Below are positions 37,421-46,620 of a stretch of DNA of 64,000 bases, one piece after another (position 1 is the first letter of the stretch; each line of letters opens with the position of its first letter). A program made the position numbers and the translations under genes. The DNA lies in the NCBI RefSeq assembly GCF_010470665.1, contig NZ_VOPZ01000006.1, positions 239,274 through 303,273 of the forward strand, in the 5' to 3' direction. Source of the stretch: Desulfovibrio sp. JC022 (lineage in GTDB: Bacteria > Desulfobacterota > Desulfovibrionia > Desulfovibrionales > Desulfovibrionaceae). Under the pieces are notes generated by a model. The model saw nothing but the letters and a program-made list of their open reading frames with translations, made no database searches and was not told the origin of the DNA.

Positions 37421-37758
37421 ATATGCAGTTAAGCAAGGGAGATGCCATTACTGCAAACAGAGAAATACTTTTTAATTTCTGGACATTATGAGAAAATGAA
37501 TTTTTGAAAATATTCACATTTATGTCAATTATCACAAACCAATGAACATTAATGGAAAACTGATCTTGGCCATTTGCAGCTTCAAAAACAAACTCTGCCA
37601 CCGACCTATTTCTCGTCTAATTCATGCAGCAGAGCCTTATCTGGCCCATTATCAAAACTACCGAACTAGATACACTGATTTGCGAACAATTGGCGGCCTA
37701 ATATTTTTCACAACCACAAAGCTATCGACTCCCCGCACCAAGCCTACTATGGTTAGCC
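37421..37758. other. Gene-free region between divergent nifA and crp-family genes
   Basis: This AT-rich region of 338 bases lies between two divergent regulators. No sigma54 element and no copy of the intergenic repeat is seen. TGAAAATATTCA at 37505-37516 is a small inverted repeat (TGAA-N4-TTCA), and TATGTCAATTATCAC follows, but neither matches a site I can assign. No open frame here resembles a gene. Confidence 0.5.
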
Positions 37759-38466
37759 ATGCCTACAGACAAAACATTCCGTCAGGAAAAGGCCCTTTTC
37801 AGTATTGAAGGAGTGAACTCCATTTGGGAAAGTGTACTTGATAAAGCAGTGCAGACCTCCCTGCCCAAGGCTCACGAGATAGAAGCCAATGATCCAAACT
37901 ACTTCTTTTTCTTACTCAAAGGTTCTGTCAAACTTTCCTGCCTCTCAGAGAGCGGACAGGAGCGGGTGGTCATGCGCATCGGTCCCGGCACCCTTTTCAA
38001 TGAAGTTTCACACATTCACAGCTCTATTTTCCAAAGTCACAGCCTGCACACATTGGAAGAATGCGTGGTAGCCCGTTTTCCCAAATACATTCTGGAAAAC
38101 GATGATTTCTTTCGCCAGCACCCGGAGCTGGCCTGTAATCTGATCCATTCACTGGGCATCAAGGCCGGGGCTTTTTTCGCCCAGCTTTTTGATTCCGGCC
38201 TGCTTGAGGTGAGTACGCGGGTCAGCCGTTCCCTGTACCAACTCTGGCAGGAAAACGGCGAATCCGAATCTTTTTCCCCCGGCCTGACTCAAAGCGAACT
38301 GGCCTCCACCCTTGGAGTTCACCGCAGCTCTTTGTGCCGGGTAATCAAGGCCCTGCGCCAAAAAGGGGTCATCGGTAAATTCACCAAAACCACATTGGAA
38401 ATCCTCGATCCTGAAACACTTTCCCGTGAAGCGGGCGGGCTGCTTTTCCAAAATTTAAGCTTGTGA
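37759..38466 (+). CDS. Crp/Fnr-family transcriptional regulator
   Basis: The 235-residue protein has a cyclic-nucleotide-binding type beta-barrel (about 15-125, with FFFLLKGSVKLSCLSESGQE and RIGPGTLFNEVSHI), a dimerisation helix and a Crp-type HTH (TQSELASTLGVHRSSLCRVI). The N-terminus lacks the four Cys of FNR, so it is not an iron-sulfur oxygen sensor. It lies upstream of and in line with the sulfatase operon. A 16-base palindrome at 38544-38559 is a plausible binding site, so control of that operon is likely. The effector is unknown. The ATG at 37759 has only a weak Shine-Dalgarno. Confidence 0.85.
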   Translation: MPTDKTFRQEKALFSIEGVNSIWESVLDKAVQTSLPKAHEIEANDPNYFFFLLKGSVKLSCLSESGQERVVMRIGPGTLFNEVSHIHSSIFQSHSLHTLEECVVARFPKYILENDDFFRQHPELACNLIHSLGIKAGAFFAQLFDSGLLEVSTRVSRSLYQLWQENGESESFSPGLTQSELASTLGVHRSSLCRVIKALRQKGVIGKFTKTTLEILDPETLSREAGGLLFQNLSL

Positions 38467-38543
38467 GATAAGCGACAACCAACGAACTAAACCTTTCATT
38501 TTCCCTTCTGACCCACTCAAAAAAATTCAACTCAATTTGTTTT

Positions 38544-38559
38544 TGTCTCATATGAGACA
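38544..38559. promoter_or_regulatory. Palindromic operator candidate upstream of the sulfatase operon
   Basis: TGTCTCATATGAGACA is a perfect 16-base palindrome about 87 bases upstream of the sulfatase start, with a half-site GAGACA repeated near 38601. Its size and symmetry suit a Crp-family dimer such as the one encoded just upstream. Confidence 0.6.
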
Positions 38560-38645
38560 GAATTTTTCCTTTTCCTGCTCCATATGTGAAAAAAAGCGCG
38601 AGACAAAATCTACTGCCTCGCAAACATTTTTCAAGGAGCTGCATA

Positions 38646-40169
38646 ATGTCCTTTGACAAAAGCAAGATTAAAAACGTGGTATTCATCATGCTGGATACCC
38701 TGCAATTCAACTATCTCGGATGCTACGGCAACGAGACGGTCAAGACCCCGCATCTTGACCGTTTCGCCCGTCAATCCGTTCTTTTCGAAAACGCTTATAG
38801 TGAAGGAGTCCCGACCGTCCCGGTACGCCGCGCACTCATGACCGGACGCTTCACCCTCCCTTACGGTGGATGGCAGCCTTTAGGCAGTGATGACACCACC
38901 ATCACCGACATCCTCTGGGGTCGCAACATGCAGACCGCGCTCATTTACGACACCGCCCCCATGCGCCTCGCCAAGTTCGGCTACTCCCGCGGTTTCGATT
39001 ATGTGGACTTCTGCCCCGGACAGGAGCTGGACCACACCACTTTTGAAAACGAGCCTCTCGATCCGGCCCTTAAACCCGAAGATTTCACCTCCGCCACCAT
39101 GGTCTGGGATGAAAACGGCGAATACATCGATGATGAAAGCCCGCAGCTTCTGGACGAAATCGGTTGCTTTCTGCGCCAGCAGCAGCACCGCCGCACCGAA
39201 GCAGACAGCTACGTTGCCAAGGTTATGAACCGCACCGACAGCTGGCTCAGGGAACGCCGCGACAAGAACCGCCCGTTCTTCCTCTGGATCGATTCATTTG
39301 ATCCCCACGAGCCTTGGGATCCGCCGTCCGTATGGAAAGGCGAACCCTGCCCCTACGATCCCGAGTACGAAGGAAACCCCATCATGCTCGCCCCGTGGGT
39401 TCCGGTGGAAGGCCGTATCACCGAGCGCGAATGCGAACACATCCGCGCTCTGTACATGGAAAAAATCACTGACGTGGATCGCTGGGTAGGCAGGACTCTG
39501 GATTCCATCCGCGAGCAGGGACTCATGGATGAAACCATGGTTGTGATCATGTCCGACCACGGCCAGCCCATGGGCGAAGCTGAACACGGCCACGGTATCA
39601 TGCGTAAATCCCGCCCCTGGCCTTACGAAGAGCTGGTCCACGTGCCGCTCATGATGCACATCCCCGGAGTTGAGGGCGGACAGCGCATTTCCTCCTTTGT
39701 GCAGAACGTTGACGTAACCGCAACCATCATGGATGTCCTCGACCTGCTCGATACCGAAGACGGCATCAGCGATCACGGCATGAAAACCTTCGGTGCTGAA
39801 GATTATCAGGGCGAAAGTTTGCTGCCCATGATGCAGGGCGAAGTGGACAAGATCCGCGATTACGCCATTGCCGGATACTACGGCATGTCCTGGTCCATCA
39901 TCACCGATGAATACAGCTACGTGCATTGGCTGGTCAGTGAAGATGAAAAGAACAACGCCGACTGCGTGGAAGGTGCCGACAAAGTCATGTCCGAGGATAT
40001 GTGGACCTGCACCGCCGGGGCCAAGATCGAAGTTCCCCAGCACAACGAACTGTACGACCGCCGCAAGGACCCCTTCCAGCTGAACAACATTGCTGAAGAG
40101 AATCCCGAAAAAGCCGAAGAGCTGCTCCAGAAGCTCAAACTCGTCATCGGCGAACTGCGCACGACCTAA
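38646..40169 (+). CDS. Sulfatase-fold hydrolase with Thr at the nucleophile position
   Basis: The 507-residue protein belongs to the sulfatase branch of the alkaline phosphatase superfamily: VVFIMLDTLQFNYLGCYG at the N-terminus (metal-binding Asp), TPHLDRFARQS, and MSDHGQPMGEAEHGHG (metal-binding Asp-His). In sulfatases the motif is C/S-x-P-S-R with the Cys or Ser converted to formylglycine. Here it reads TVPVRRALMTGR, with Thr at that place and Pro and Arg kept. A Thr nucleophile is known in phosphoryl-transfer members such as NPP, EptA and LtaS, so the substrate may be a phosphoester or phosphonate instead of a sulfate ester. It has no signal peptide. The start at 38646 follows AAGGAGCTGC. 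Confidence 0.82.
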   Translation: MSFDKSKIKNVVFIMLDTLQFNYLGCYGNETVKTPHLDRFARQSVLFENAYSEGVPTVPVRRALMTGRFTLPYGGWQPLGSDDTTITDILWGRNMQTALIYDTAPMRLAKFGYSRGFDYVDFCPGQELDHTTFENEPLDPALKPEDFTSATMVWDENGEYIDDESPQLLDEIGCFLRQQQHRRTEADSYVAKVMNRTDSWLRERRDKNRPFFLWIDSFDPHEPWDPPSVWKGEPCPYDPEYEGNPIMLAPWVPVEGRITERECEHIRALYMEKITDVDRWVGRTLDSIREQGLMDETMVVIMSDHGQPMGEAEHGHGIMRKSRPWPYEELVHVPLMMHIPGVEGGQRISSFVQNVDVTATIMDVLDLLDTEDGISDHGMKTFGAEDYQGESLLPMMQGEVDKIRDYAIAGYYGMSWSIITDEYSYVHWLVSEDEKNNADCVEGADKVMSEDMWTCTAGAKIEVPQHNELYDRRKDPFQLNNIAEENPEKAEELLQKLKLVIGELRTT

Positions 40170-40182
40170 TTCAAACCAACAA

Positions 40183-40208
40183 GGGCGGTCAGGTTATCCC
40201 GACCGCCC
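40183..40208 (+). other. Intercistronic hairpin after the sulfatase-like gene
   Basis: GGGCGGTC and GACCGCCC form an 8-bp GC-rich stem with a 10-base loop between the hydrolase and thioredoxin genes. There is no T-run, so it is probably an attenuating or stabilising structure. Confidence 0.45.
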
Positions 40209-40233
40209 ATAATAATATTTCAGTGGAGAAATC

Positions 40234-40542
40234 ATGTTTACCGAACTGACTGACGCAAACTACAGCGCAACTGTAGCCGAGACCGTATCCGGTGTGCTCA
40301 TCTGCTACAAGCAGCAGTGCCCGCATTGCAAGAACATGGAAAAGGTACTGGAAAAATTCAGCAAAAAAAATCCCGATGTAAACCTGTTCAAACTGGACAG
40401 CGAAGCCAACCCCGAAGCACTGGCTGACCTTGATTCCGAACGCGCCCCGACCATCTTCGTCATCAAAGGCGGAAAAATGGTGGCCCGCAAAGGTGGATTG
40501 ATGAATCCCAAAGAAATGAAAGCTTTCTTCGCCGCAGCATAG
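40234..40542 (+). CDS. Thioredoxin-like protein (CPHC active site)
   Basis: The 102-residue cytoplasmic protein has a thioredoxin fold with the redox motif QQCPHCKNMEKVLEKF near residue 32, the cis-Pro region ERAPTIFVIKGG and GGLMNPKEMKAFF. CPHC in place of the usual CGPC is typical of oxidising DsbA-like centres and of some anaerobe thioredoxins. It is followed 27 bases later by a thioredoxin-reductase-like gene, its likely partner. The pair lies inside an operon with the sulfatase-fold hydrolase and an anion transporter. Confidence 0.88.
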   Translation: MFTELTDANYSATVAETVSGVLICYKQQCPHCKNMEKVLEKFSKKNPDVNLFKLDSEANPEALADLDSERAPTIFVIKGGKMVARKGGLMNPKEMKAFFAAA

Positions 40543-40569
40543 AAGCAATTACAAGCAACGGGAGAGATC

Positions 40570-41487
40570 ATGAGTGAAAGCACAATATACGATATGGTGA
40601 TTGTGGGTGGCGGACCTGCCGGAATGACCGCAGGCATCTACGCAGCCCGCGCCGGACTGAAAGCCGTAATTCTTGAAGAAAATATCACCGGAGGACTGGT
40701 CAACTCCACCTATACGGTGGAAAACTTTCCTTCCTACCCCACCATCCACGGCATGGATCTTATGAAAAAGATGCGCGCCCATGTGGACAGCCTTGAAGTG
40801 GAAGTTGAAGAAGTCTGCGAAATTGAAAATATGTCTCTGGAAGGAGATATGAAAAGCGTGGAAACAGACGAAGGAACTTTCAAAGCCAAAACAGTTATCA
40901 TCTGCACCGGACGCAAGCCAATTCCACTTGATGTGCCCACTGAGTGCGATCAGGTCCACCACTGCGCCATCTGCGACGGAGGTCCTTACAAGAGTAAAAG
41001 AGTTCTCGTAGTCGGCGGTGGCAACAGTGCTTTTGATGAAAGCCTGTACATGATCACCCTCGGCATTGAGCACATAACTCTCGTTGAAATAATGGACCGT
41101 TTCTTTGCTGCGCAGGGAACTCAGGACCAGTTGCTTGGCACCGGTAAAGTGGATGCCCGATCTGAGACCAAAGTTGTCGATCTCGTTGTGGAAAATGACG
41201 AACTCAAAGCCGCTGTGCTGGAAAATGTAGCTACCAACCAACAGGAAACCGTACCTGTGGACGGGGCCTTCGTATTTCTGGGCCAGAATCCCAATAACGA
41301 ACTTTTTGCTGAAAAGATCAAACTTTCCAAAAACGGCTACATCATCACTGATGAACACATGGCGACCAGCATTCCCGGCGTATTCTCCGCAGGCGATATC
41401 AACGATAAAGCCTACCGCCAGATCACCACCGCCATGTCCGACGGAACAATTGCGGCTTTGGCTGCTGAAAGATATATTCGCACATAG
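40570..41487 (+). CDS. Thioredoxin-reductase-like flavoprotein
   Basis: The 305-residue protein has an FAD-binding motif (MVIVGGGPAGMTAGIYAARA), the redox pair CAIC near residue 136 followed by DGGPYKSKRV, the second nucleotide-binding motif VLVVGGGNSAFDESLYM and the C-terminal FSAGDINDKAYRQITTAMSDG. It should reduce the adjacent CPHC thioredoxin. The usual TrxB NADPH loop HRRxxxR after the GxGxxA motif is not obvious (ITLVEIMDRFFA instead), so the donor may be NADH or another cofactor. The SLC13-type transporter gene starts 8 bases after the stop. Confidence 0.88.
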   Translation: MSESTIYDMVIVGGGPAGMTAGIYAARAGLKAVILEENITGGLVNSTYTVENFPSYPTIHGMDLMKKMRAHVDSLEVEVEEVCEIENMSLEGDMKSVETDEGTFKAKTVIICTGRKPIPLDVPTECDQVHHCAICDGGPYKSKRVLVVGGGNSAFDESLYMITLGIEHITLVEIMDRFFAAQGTQDQLLGTGKVDARSETKVVDLVVENDELKAAVLENVATNQQETVPVDGAFVFLGQNPNNELFAEKIKLSKNGYIITDEHMATSIPGVFSAGDINDKAYRQITTAMSDGTIAALAAERYIRT

Positions 41488-41495
41488 GAACAACC

Positions 41496-42878
41496 ATGAC
41501 CAACGCAATGCAAACAATAAAAAAATGGGCTATGGCCGCTGCAATCGGTGCTGCCGGAGCTTTCATCATGCACGATCCGGGTAATCCCAAGATCGCCCTC
41601 TACTGGTTTGAAACGATCTTCGCCATCGCGGGTTTCGCCTTTGAGATTATGCCTCTGTTCGCCACAGCGGTATTGTTGCTCATGGCCTACATTGTTACCG
41701 GGATCGCCACCCCGGACCTTGCTTTTGTGGGCTGGACCACCCCCATCCCATGGGTCTGCATGTGCGGAATGCTTATCGGCGTACTCATGGAAAAAACCAA
41801 GCTTTCCAACCGCATCGCCCTGCTGGCTATCACCCGCATCGGACGCACTCCCCTAAGACTCTACGTCGCCATGATTGTTGCCGGTTACGCCGTTGGTGCC
41901 ATCATCCCGGATGTCATCACCGTAACCATCCTGTTCATGGCTATTGCCTCGGGCATGTGTTCGGCAATGAAGCTGGATAAGGGTTCCAAAGCCGCAACAA
42001 CCCTGATTATGGCCGCTTTCTTCGGTGCCACCGTCCCGGCCACCAACTACCTGCCCAATAACGTCGGTATTGTCGGCCTGCTCATGGTCAAGGATATGGG
42101 CGTCCCCATTGAATGGCTGAGCTTCTTTATTGAGAACATCGCTTTCGCCCTGCTTGTAGGTGTTGCCTGTGTGGGAATCCTGCACTTCTTCGGTTCAAAG
42201 GAACTGGGCAAATACATGGACCAATGCCTTGAGCACGCCAGCGAGAATCTCGCCTCCATGGGGTCCATCACCCGTGACGAGAAGAAAACCCTGATGCTGA
42301 CCACACTGGCCCTTGCCGCTTTTGCCACTGAAACACTGCACGGCATTCCCGGTTACTACGCTTTCTGCGCCGTGGTCCTGCTGGGTTTTACCCCGCTCTT
42401 CAATCTGCTCAAGAAAGAAGACGTGGCTCAGGTTCAATTCTCCATCCTCTTCTTCATTGTCGGGTGTATGGCTATCGGTATTGTAGCCGGAAGCCTCGGT
42501 ATTCCCGCATGGATGGCCGGAAAGATTGTGCCATACCTCGAAAGTGTCCAGAGTCTGGCCGGTTCATCACTGCTGGCCTACTGCACCGGGATTCTCGCCA
42601 ACTTTGCTCTGACACCTGTTGCCGCGGCCACATCGTTGAGTATCCCGCTGGCTGAAATCGCCACCACCCTTGGCATGGACATTAAGCCGCTGCTGTACAG
42701 CTTCTTCTACGGATTGGACCAGTTCCTCTTCCCGTACGAGCTTGCCGCCGCGCTGATCATGTTCGCCACCGGATACGTACGCATGCGCTACCTGATGCTG
42801 ATCATGGCAATCAGAATGCTTTGCGGAGCCGTTGCGGTCTGGATTGTAGCCTCCACCTACTGGCAGTGGATTTTCTAA
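41496..42878 (+). CDS. SLC13/DASS-type anion symporter
   Basis: The 460-residue membrane protein has about 11-12 hydrophobic helices. Two repeated segments, IMAAFFGATVPATNYLPNNV and GILANFALTPVAAATSLSIP, fit the paired substrate and sodium motifs of the divalent anion:sodium symporter family (normally SNT-like). It is in line with the thioredoxin-reductase-like gene (8-base gap). A role importing the substrate of the sulfatase-fold enzyme, or exporting a released anion, follows from the context only. A hairpin downstream separates it from the EamA transporter. Confidence 0.78.
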   Translation: MTNAMQTIKKWAMAAAIGAAGAFIMHDPGNPKIALYWFETIFAIAGFAFEIMPLFATAVLLLMAYIVTGIATPDLAFVGWTTPIPWVCMCGMLIGVLMEKTKLSNRIALLAITRIGRTPLRLYVAMIVAGYAVGAIIPDVITVTILFMAIASGMCSAMKLDKGSKAATTLIMAAFFGATVPATNYLPNNVGIVGLLMVKDMGVPIEWLSFFIENIAFALLVGVACVGILHFFGSKELGKYMDQCLEHASENLASMGSITRDEKKTLMLTTLALAAFATETLHGIPGYYAFCAVVLLGFTPLFNLLKKEDVAQVQFSILFFIVGCMAIGIVAGSLGIPAWMAGKIVPYLESVQSLAGSSLLAYCTGILANFALTPVAAATSLSIPLAEIATTLGMDIKPLLYSFFYGLDQFLFPYELAAALIMFATGYVRMRYLMLIMAIRMLCGAVAVWIVASTYWQWIF

Positions 42879-42892
42879 ACACATCTTCATAA

Positions 42893-42922
42893 AAGGCGGG
42901 CTGCATTTCTGCGGCCCGCCTT
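42893..42922 (+). terminator. Hairpin after the SLC13-type gene
   Basis: AAGGCGGGC and GCCCGCCTT form a 9-bp stem, followed by ACCCTAATTATC. The tail is poor in T, so it may only partly terminate before the EamA gene. Confidence 0.45.
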
Positions 42923-42987
42923 ACCCTAATTATCAAATCAAATTTAAATTACTGAAGGTCTACCGTGACCGTTCAGGAGATATTTTC

Positions 42988-43860
42988 ATGTCTAAAACCC
43001 TTCTTCTCGTGGCCCTTGCCGTGGTTCACATCATCTGGGGCGGCGGGTTCATCGTCCTCAAAATGGTGCAGGAAACCTTTACTCTGGAACAGATTCTTCT
43101 GGGCCGGGTACTTTTCGCTTCCCTTCTCTATCTCATCCTCTGGTCACGCATTCCCAAGCCTGTATATCAAAAAGGTGACTGGAAAATGCTCCTGCTTCTT
43201 GCGCTTTGCGAACCATTCCTGCTCTTCACCTTTGAAACTCTCGGGTTGCAATACACATCCGCATCACAGGGCGGAATGATCGTCGCCTGCGTACCCATGA
43301 CCGTGGCTATCGGGGCTTATGTTGTTTACAAAGAAAAAATCAGCCGCCGCTGCATGGCCGGAATCCTGTTTGCTGTTGTGGGTGTAGGCATTGTCTCTGC
43401 TTTCGGGGAAGCCAACGAACACGGTAGTAATCCGCTGCTGGGGAACTTCTTCATCTTCTGCGCTACGCTATCCGCCACCTGCTATGCCCTGACCGTAAAG
43501 CATCTCGCCGCCCGCTACCACTTCATGTATCTCTCGGCCATTCAGGTCTTCGGGGCCACCATTTTGTTTCTGCCCGGTGCAATCATGTCTCCCATGCCGG
43601 AGAACCTGAATTGGCAGGCCTTCGGCGCACTGGTCTATCTGGGACTGGGTATCACCTTTCTGGTCTATTTCGTCATCAACTACGCCCTGACCAAAATCAA
43701 GGCCGCCCACGTAATCCTATTCTCCAACCTGATCCCGGTGGCAACCCTCGTCCTTGCCTTCCTGATCCTCGACGAAACGCTCACACCCGTGCAATACGGC
43801 GGAGCCGCTCTCGTTCTGGGAGGCATGTTTCTGGCTGGATCTCCTGATTCAGTGGAATAA
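42988..43860 (+). CDS. EamA/DMT-family transporter
   Basis: The 290-residue protein has ten hydrophobic segments in two five-helix EamA repeats, with the first ending near residue 140 (VVGVGIVSAFGEA) and the second containing FGALVYLGLGITFLVYFVIN and LIPVATLVLAFLILDETLT. The family exports metabolites, often amino acids or related compounds; the cargo here is unknown. It is about 110 bases downstream of the SLC13-type gene behind a hairpin, so it could be an independent unit. Start ATG at 42988 follows GGAGATATTTTC. Confidence 0.85.
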   Translation: MSKTLLLVALAVVHIIWGGGFIVLKMVQETFTLEQILLGRVLFASLLYLILWSRIPKPVYQKGDWKMLLLLALCEPFLLFTFETLGLQYTSASQGGMIVACVPMTVAIGAYVVYKEKISRRCMAGILFAVVGVGIVSAFGEANEHGSNPLLGNFFIFCATLSATCYALTVKHLAARYHFMYLSAIQVFGATILFLPGAIMSPMPENLNWQAFGALVYLGLGITFLVYFVINYALTKIKAAHVILFSNLIPVATLVLAFLILDETLTPVQYGGAALVLGGMFLAGSPDSVE

Positions 43861-43947
43861 TCAGCAGCCAAAGCACAAATCCGTACTGACAAAGCTCTGT
43901 CCGGGATAAATTCAGGAGCTGTCCATGAATCCATCCCTGTAATAAGA

Positions 43948-43988
43948 ATTTGCGGGAGCGCAGGAAATAACCCTGCACTCCCGCAAAT
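43948..43988. terminator. Bidirectional terminator between EamA and EF-hand genes
   Basis: ATTTGCGGGAG and CTCCCGCAAAT form the outer stem, and GCAGG/CCTGC continues it after one mismatch. It is placed between convergent genes. Confidence 0.7.
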
Positions 43989-44014
43989 ATGTTTATCCAT
44001 GAAATTTATTAGCC

Positions 44015-44269
44015 TTAGTGACTATCTTCAATCCCCTTGGATTCTTTAAAGGCTTCCCATTCATCGTGATCCAGTGAACCGCTTTTGTCTGCATCGGCTT
44101 CTGCGAAAGCTGCTGCTGAGTTAGGGAGTGCGGCCTTGAATTCTTCAGCACTGACAGCTTCGTCGCCGTTGCGGTCCATACTGTAAAAACAACGGTTAAG
44201 ATCGTCTCCGGCCACAGCTGCTGCGGCCATACCCAGAATCATAATTACGCTAAAAACTACTTTTTTCAT
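44015..44269 (-). CDS. Small periplasmic EF-hand protein
   Basis: The 84-residue precursor has a signal peptide (VFSVIMILGMAAAAVAG) and two canonical calcium-binding loops: DRNGDEAVSAEE (about residues 32-43) and DADKSGSLDHDE (about 58-69). Both have Asp at loop position 1 and Glu at position 12. It is probably a periplasmic calcium-binding or signalling protein. It lies 20 bases downstream of the chemotaxis receptor gene on the same strand and may be cotranscribed, but no functional link is shown. Confidence 0.8.
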   Translation of the reverse strand: MKKVVFSVIMILGMAAAAVAGDDLNRCFYSMDRNGDEAVSAEEFKAALPNSAAAFAEADADKSGSLDHDEWEAFKESKGIEDSH

Positions 44270-44289
44270 CTATTATACCTGTTGGTTAA

Positions 44290-46416
44290 TTATTGCATTT
44301 CTGCGATCAAATCGTGAAGCTGACGGGCCTGTTCAGCCAATGAGTCCACTGCCTGACGGGCCTGAGTCATACCTTCAGCTGTTTCAGAAGAAATTCTGGA
44401 AACCTCTTCCACGCTCAGGGAAATCTGCTCTGTGGCTTCAGACTGCTGCTGTCCTGCCTCGGCAATATGCCGCGCCTGAATCACGGTACTGTTCACGGCC
44501 TCAACTATTTCATTCAGGGCCGCACCTGATCCGTCTGCCAGCTCTCGGGTGGAAGCAACAGTACTCAGGGCCATTTCAGTTGAACGGATATTTTTATCCG
44601 TTTCAGCCTGAATAGCACTGATCGCCTTGCCCACATCCTGAGTTGCGTCCATTGTTTTTTCGGCAAGCTTACGCACTTCATCCGCAACTACCGCAAATCC
44701 GCGCCCGGCCTCGCCAGCCCTTGCCGCTTCAATGGCAGCATTAAGTGCGAGTAAATTTGTTTGGTCGGCAATATCCTGAATCACACTCATAATACTGCCG
44801 ATTTCCTGAGCTTTATCACCTAGGACATCCATATTTTCTTTCATTTCAGCAGTCTGATCGCTAATGGAAGTGATGGAATTCACCACTTCCCCGACCACCT
44901 GCGCCCCTTCAGTAGCTTTGCCCTTTACAGAATCGGCGTTGTCAGCCGCTTCAGATGCGCTGGAAGCAACTTCAATTACCGTGGCGTTAAGCTCTTCAAT
45001 GGCAGTGGCGGTATCAGTGGTTCTTTCATTCTGCACGGCAGCCCCGTCCGCAGCACTGTTAACCTGATCAATGAGAGCATCTGCCGAACTGTTCATTTCA
45101 GCGGCAATCAACTCCGCCCTTCCGGCGATGCTGGCAATTTTTTCAGCCTGCGAAGTGATCATGGATTCCTTTTCCCTGATCTCGGTCAGATCAAAACAGA
45201 TGGTAAAAACTCCTAGTTTATTTCCATCCAGATCAACAATGGGATTGGCACAGATATCTATAATTTTGCGGACTCCGGCACCATTCATAAAATCAAGTTC
45301 GCACTGAACCCTTTTCTGCTTCTTCAAAGCCACCTGCGTTGGAGAATTGCCGTCCACGCTCCCGCCAATAAGGGAGCCGGTACTGACACCTACATATTGT
45401 CCGGGGTTTCCGGATTTACCAAGCACATCAAGCATGGACTTGTTGATCAAGCTGATCCGGCCCTCAGCATCGGTCAGCAGGCAGGGAGAACTGGCTGCCA
45501 CTGCATCAATTATTCCCTGAGCCTGTCCAAGCTTATTCTTTAACTCCGCGACCATTACCCGGATGGAGTCAACCAGCCGCTCAAGTTCACCGGAATAGGT
45601 TCCTTTTATTTCAGCATTAAGTTCACCATCGGCCACGGTTTCGGCAAAACCGATAATATTACGGACCGGCTTTGTGATGCTGCGGGTGATGAACAAACCG
45701 AGAAAAATGGAAATCAAAATCCCGGCCCCAATCCCCACAAGGGTGGTCATACGGGCCATAGCCCCTGTCTCTGCGGACTGCGCAACTGCACCGGTTATTT
45801 CATCTCTGGCCTGTTCCTGAATAATGTGAAGAAGCTTGAAAAGTTCATCCCCGGCCATTTCCACTTCAAAATCAAGTTCCCACAGTCTGGCCCCGACCGT
45901 ATCCTTTTCATCCAGCAGTTTCGATTTTTCATCGCCGGAAGCTTTAGCGGCCTGCATGCCAAGTTCCAAATAGCGGAGCATCTGGCTTTTAATCTCCAGA
46001 GCTGCAGGCGCGAAAGTATTCTCGTAAATATCAAGAGCCTTAGTTAGTGCCTCTGTGCTTTTTTCATTGGTAGCAGGAGCAAGGTGCCCCACAGCGGTTT
46101 CACCGCCATCCAAAAATGCTTTGGAGTAAGTGCGGTAGACATTGAAATTACTTTCGTTCTGCTTCCAGATATCATTGACTTCGGTAGTGTGCTCCATGGC
46201 CCGCACCTTGGTACTAAGCCACATCAAACGGTTGACAACATTTTCCATATTTGAAGCCGCATTAACATAGGGAAAGGTCTTAACGACTTCCTGACCGCCC
46301 TGCTCAAGACTTACCAGAGAGGTGAAAGAGTTGACTCCGACCCCGCAGAGGATAAGAACCATAATTCCGAACCCCATCACCAGCTTCCCTGCAATGGATA
46401 TATTGAGTTTACGCAT
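44290..46416 (-). CDS. Methyl-accepting chemotaxis protein with PAS domain
   Basis: The 708-residue receptor has a transmembrane helix near residues 12-32, a helical periplasmic sensor region of about 190 residues, a second helix near 225-245, a HAMP domain and a PAS-like domain (about 310-420; [20 protein letters not shown]). A long coiled-coil signalling domain follows, with the CheA/CheW-contact hairpin [20 protein letters not shown]. The start [10 protein letters not shown] at 46416 has AAGGGG upstream; a longer frame from 46476 adds residues without a signal. No chemosensory pentapeptide is seen at the C-terminus. Ligand unknown; the PAS domain could bind a redox or metabolite signal. 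Confidence 0.88.
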   Translation of the reverse strand: MRKLNISIAGKLVMGFGIMVLILCGVGVNSFTSLVSLEQGGQEVVKTFPYVNAASNMENVVNRLMWLSTKVRAMEHTTEVNDIWKQNESNFNVYRTYSKAFLDGGETAVGHLAPATNEKSTEALTKALDIYENTFAPAALEIKSQMLRYLELGMQAAKASGDEKSKLLDEKDTVGARLWELDFEVEMAGDELFKLLHIIQEQARDEITGAVAQSAETGAMARMTTLVGIGAGILISIFLGLFITRSITKPVRNIIGFAETVADGELNAEIKGTYSGELERLVDSIRVMVAELKNKLGQAQGIIDAVAASSPCLLTDAEGRISLINKSMLDVLGKSGNPGQYVGVSTGSLIGGSVDGNSPTQVALKKQKRVQCELDFMNGAGVRKIIDICANPIVDLDGNKLGVFTICFDLTEIREKESMITSQAEKIASIAGRAELIAAEMNSSADALIDQVNSAADGAAVQNERTTDTATAIEELNATVIEVASSASEAADNADSVKGKATEGAQVVGEVVNSITSISDQTAEMKENMDVLGDKAQEIGSIMSVIQDIADQTNLLALNAAIEAARAGEAGRGFAVVADEVRKLAEKTMDATQDVGKAISAIQAETDKNIRSTEMALSTVASTRELADGSGAALNEIVEAVNSTVIQARHIAEAGQQQSEATEQISLSVEEVSRISSETAEGMTQARQAVDSLAEQARQLHDLIAEMQ

Positions 46417-46620
46417 CTCCTTCCCCTTGAAAACTGATCTTATTTTAGTACAGCCAACCGAACCTGCAACCATCACGGCAAGATATTAGTTATGGCTACC
46501 TTAATTTGTAAGTGCGTTCTGCTTAATACGTCAACCCATGCGAGGGAAATTACTGACAAGTTCCTCCTCTTTTTATTGGCAAATTATATATACCTGAACA
46601 TTCCCCCAAATAACAAAAGC

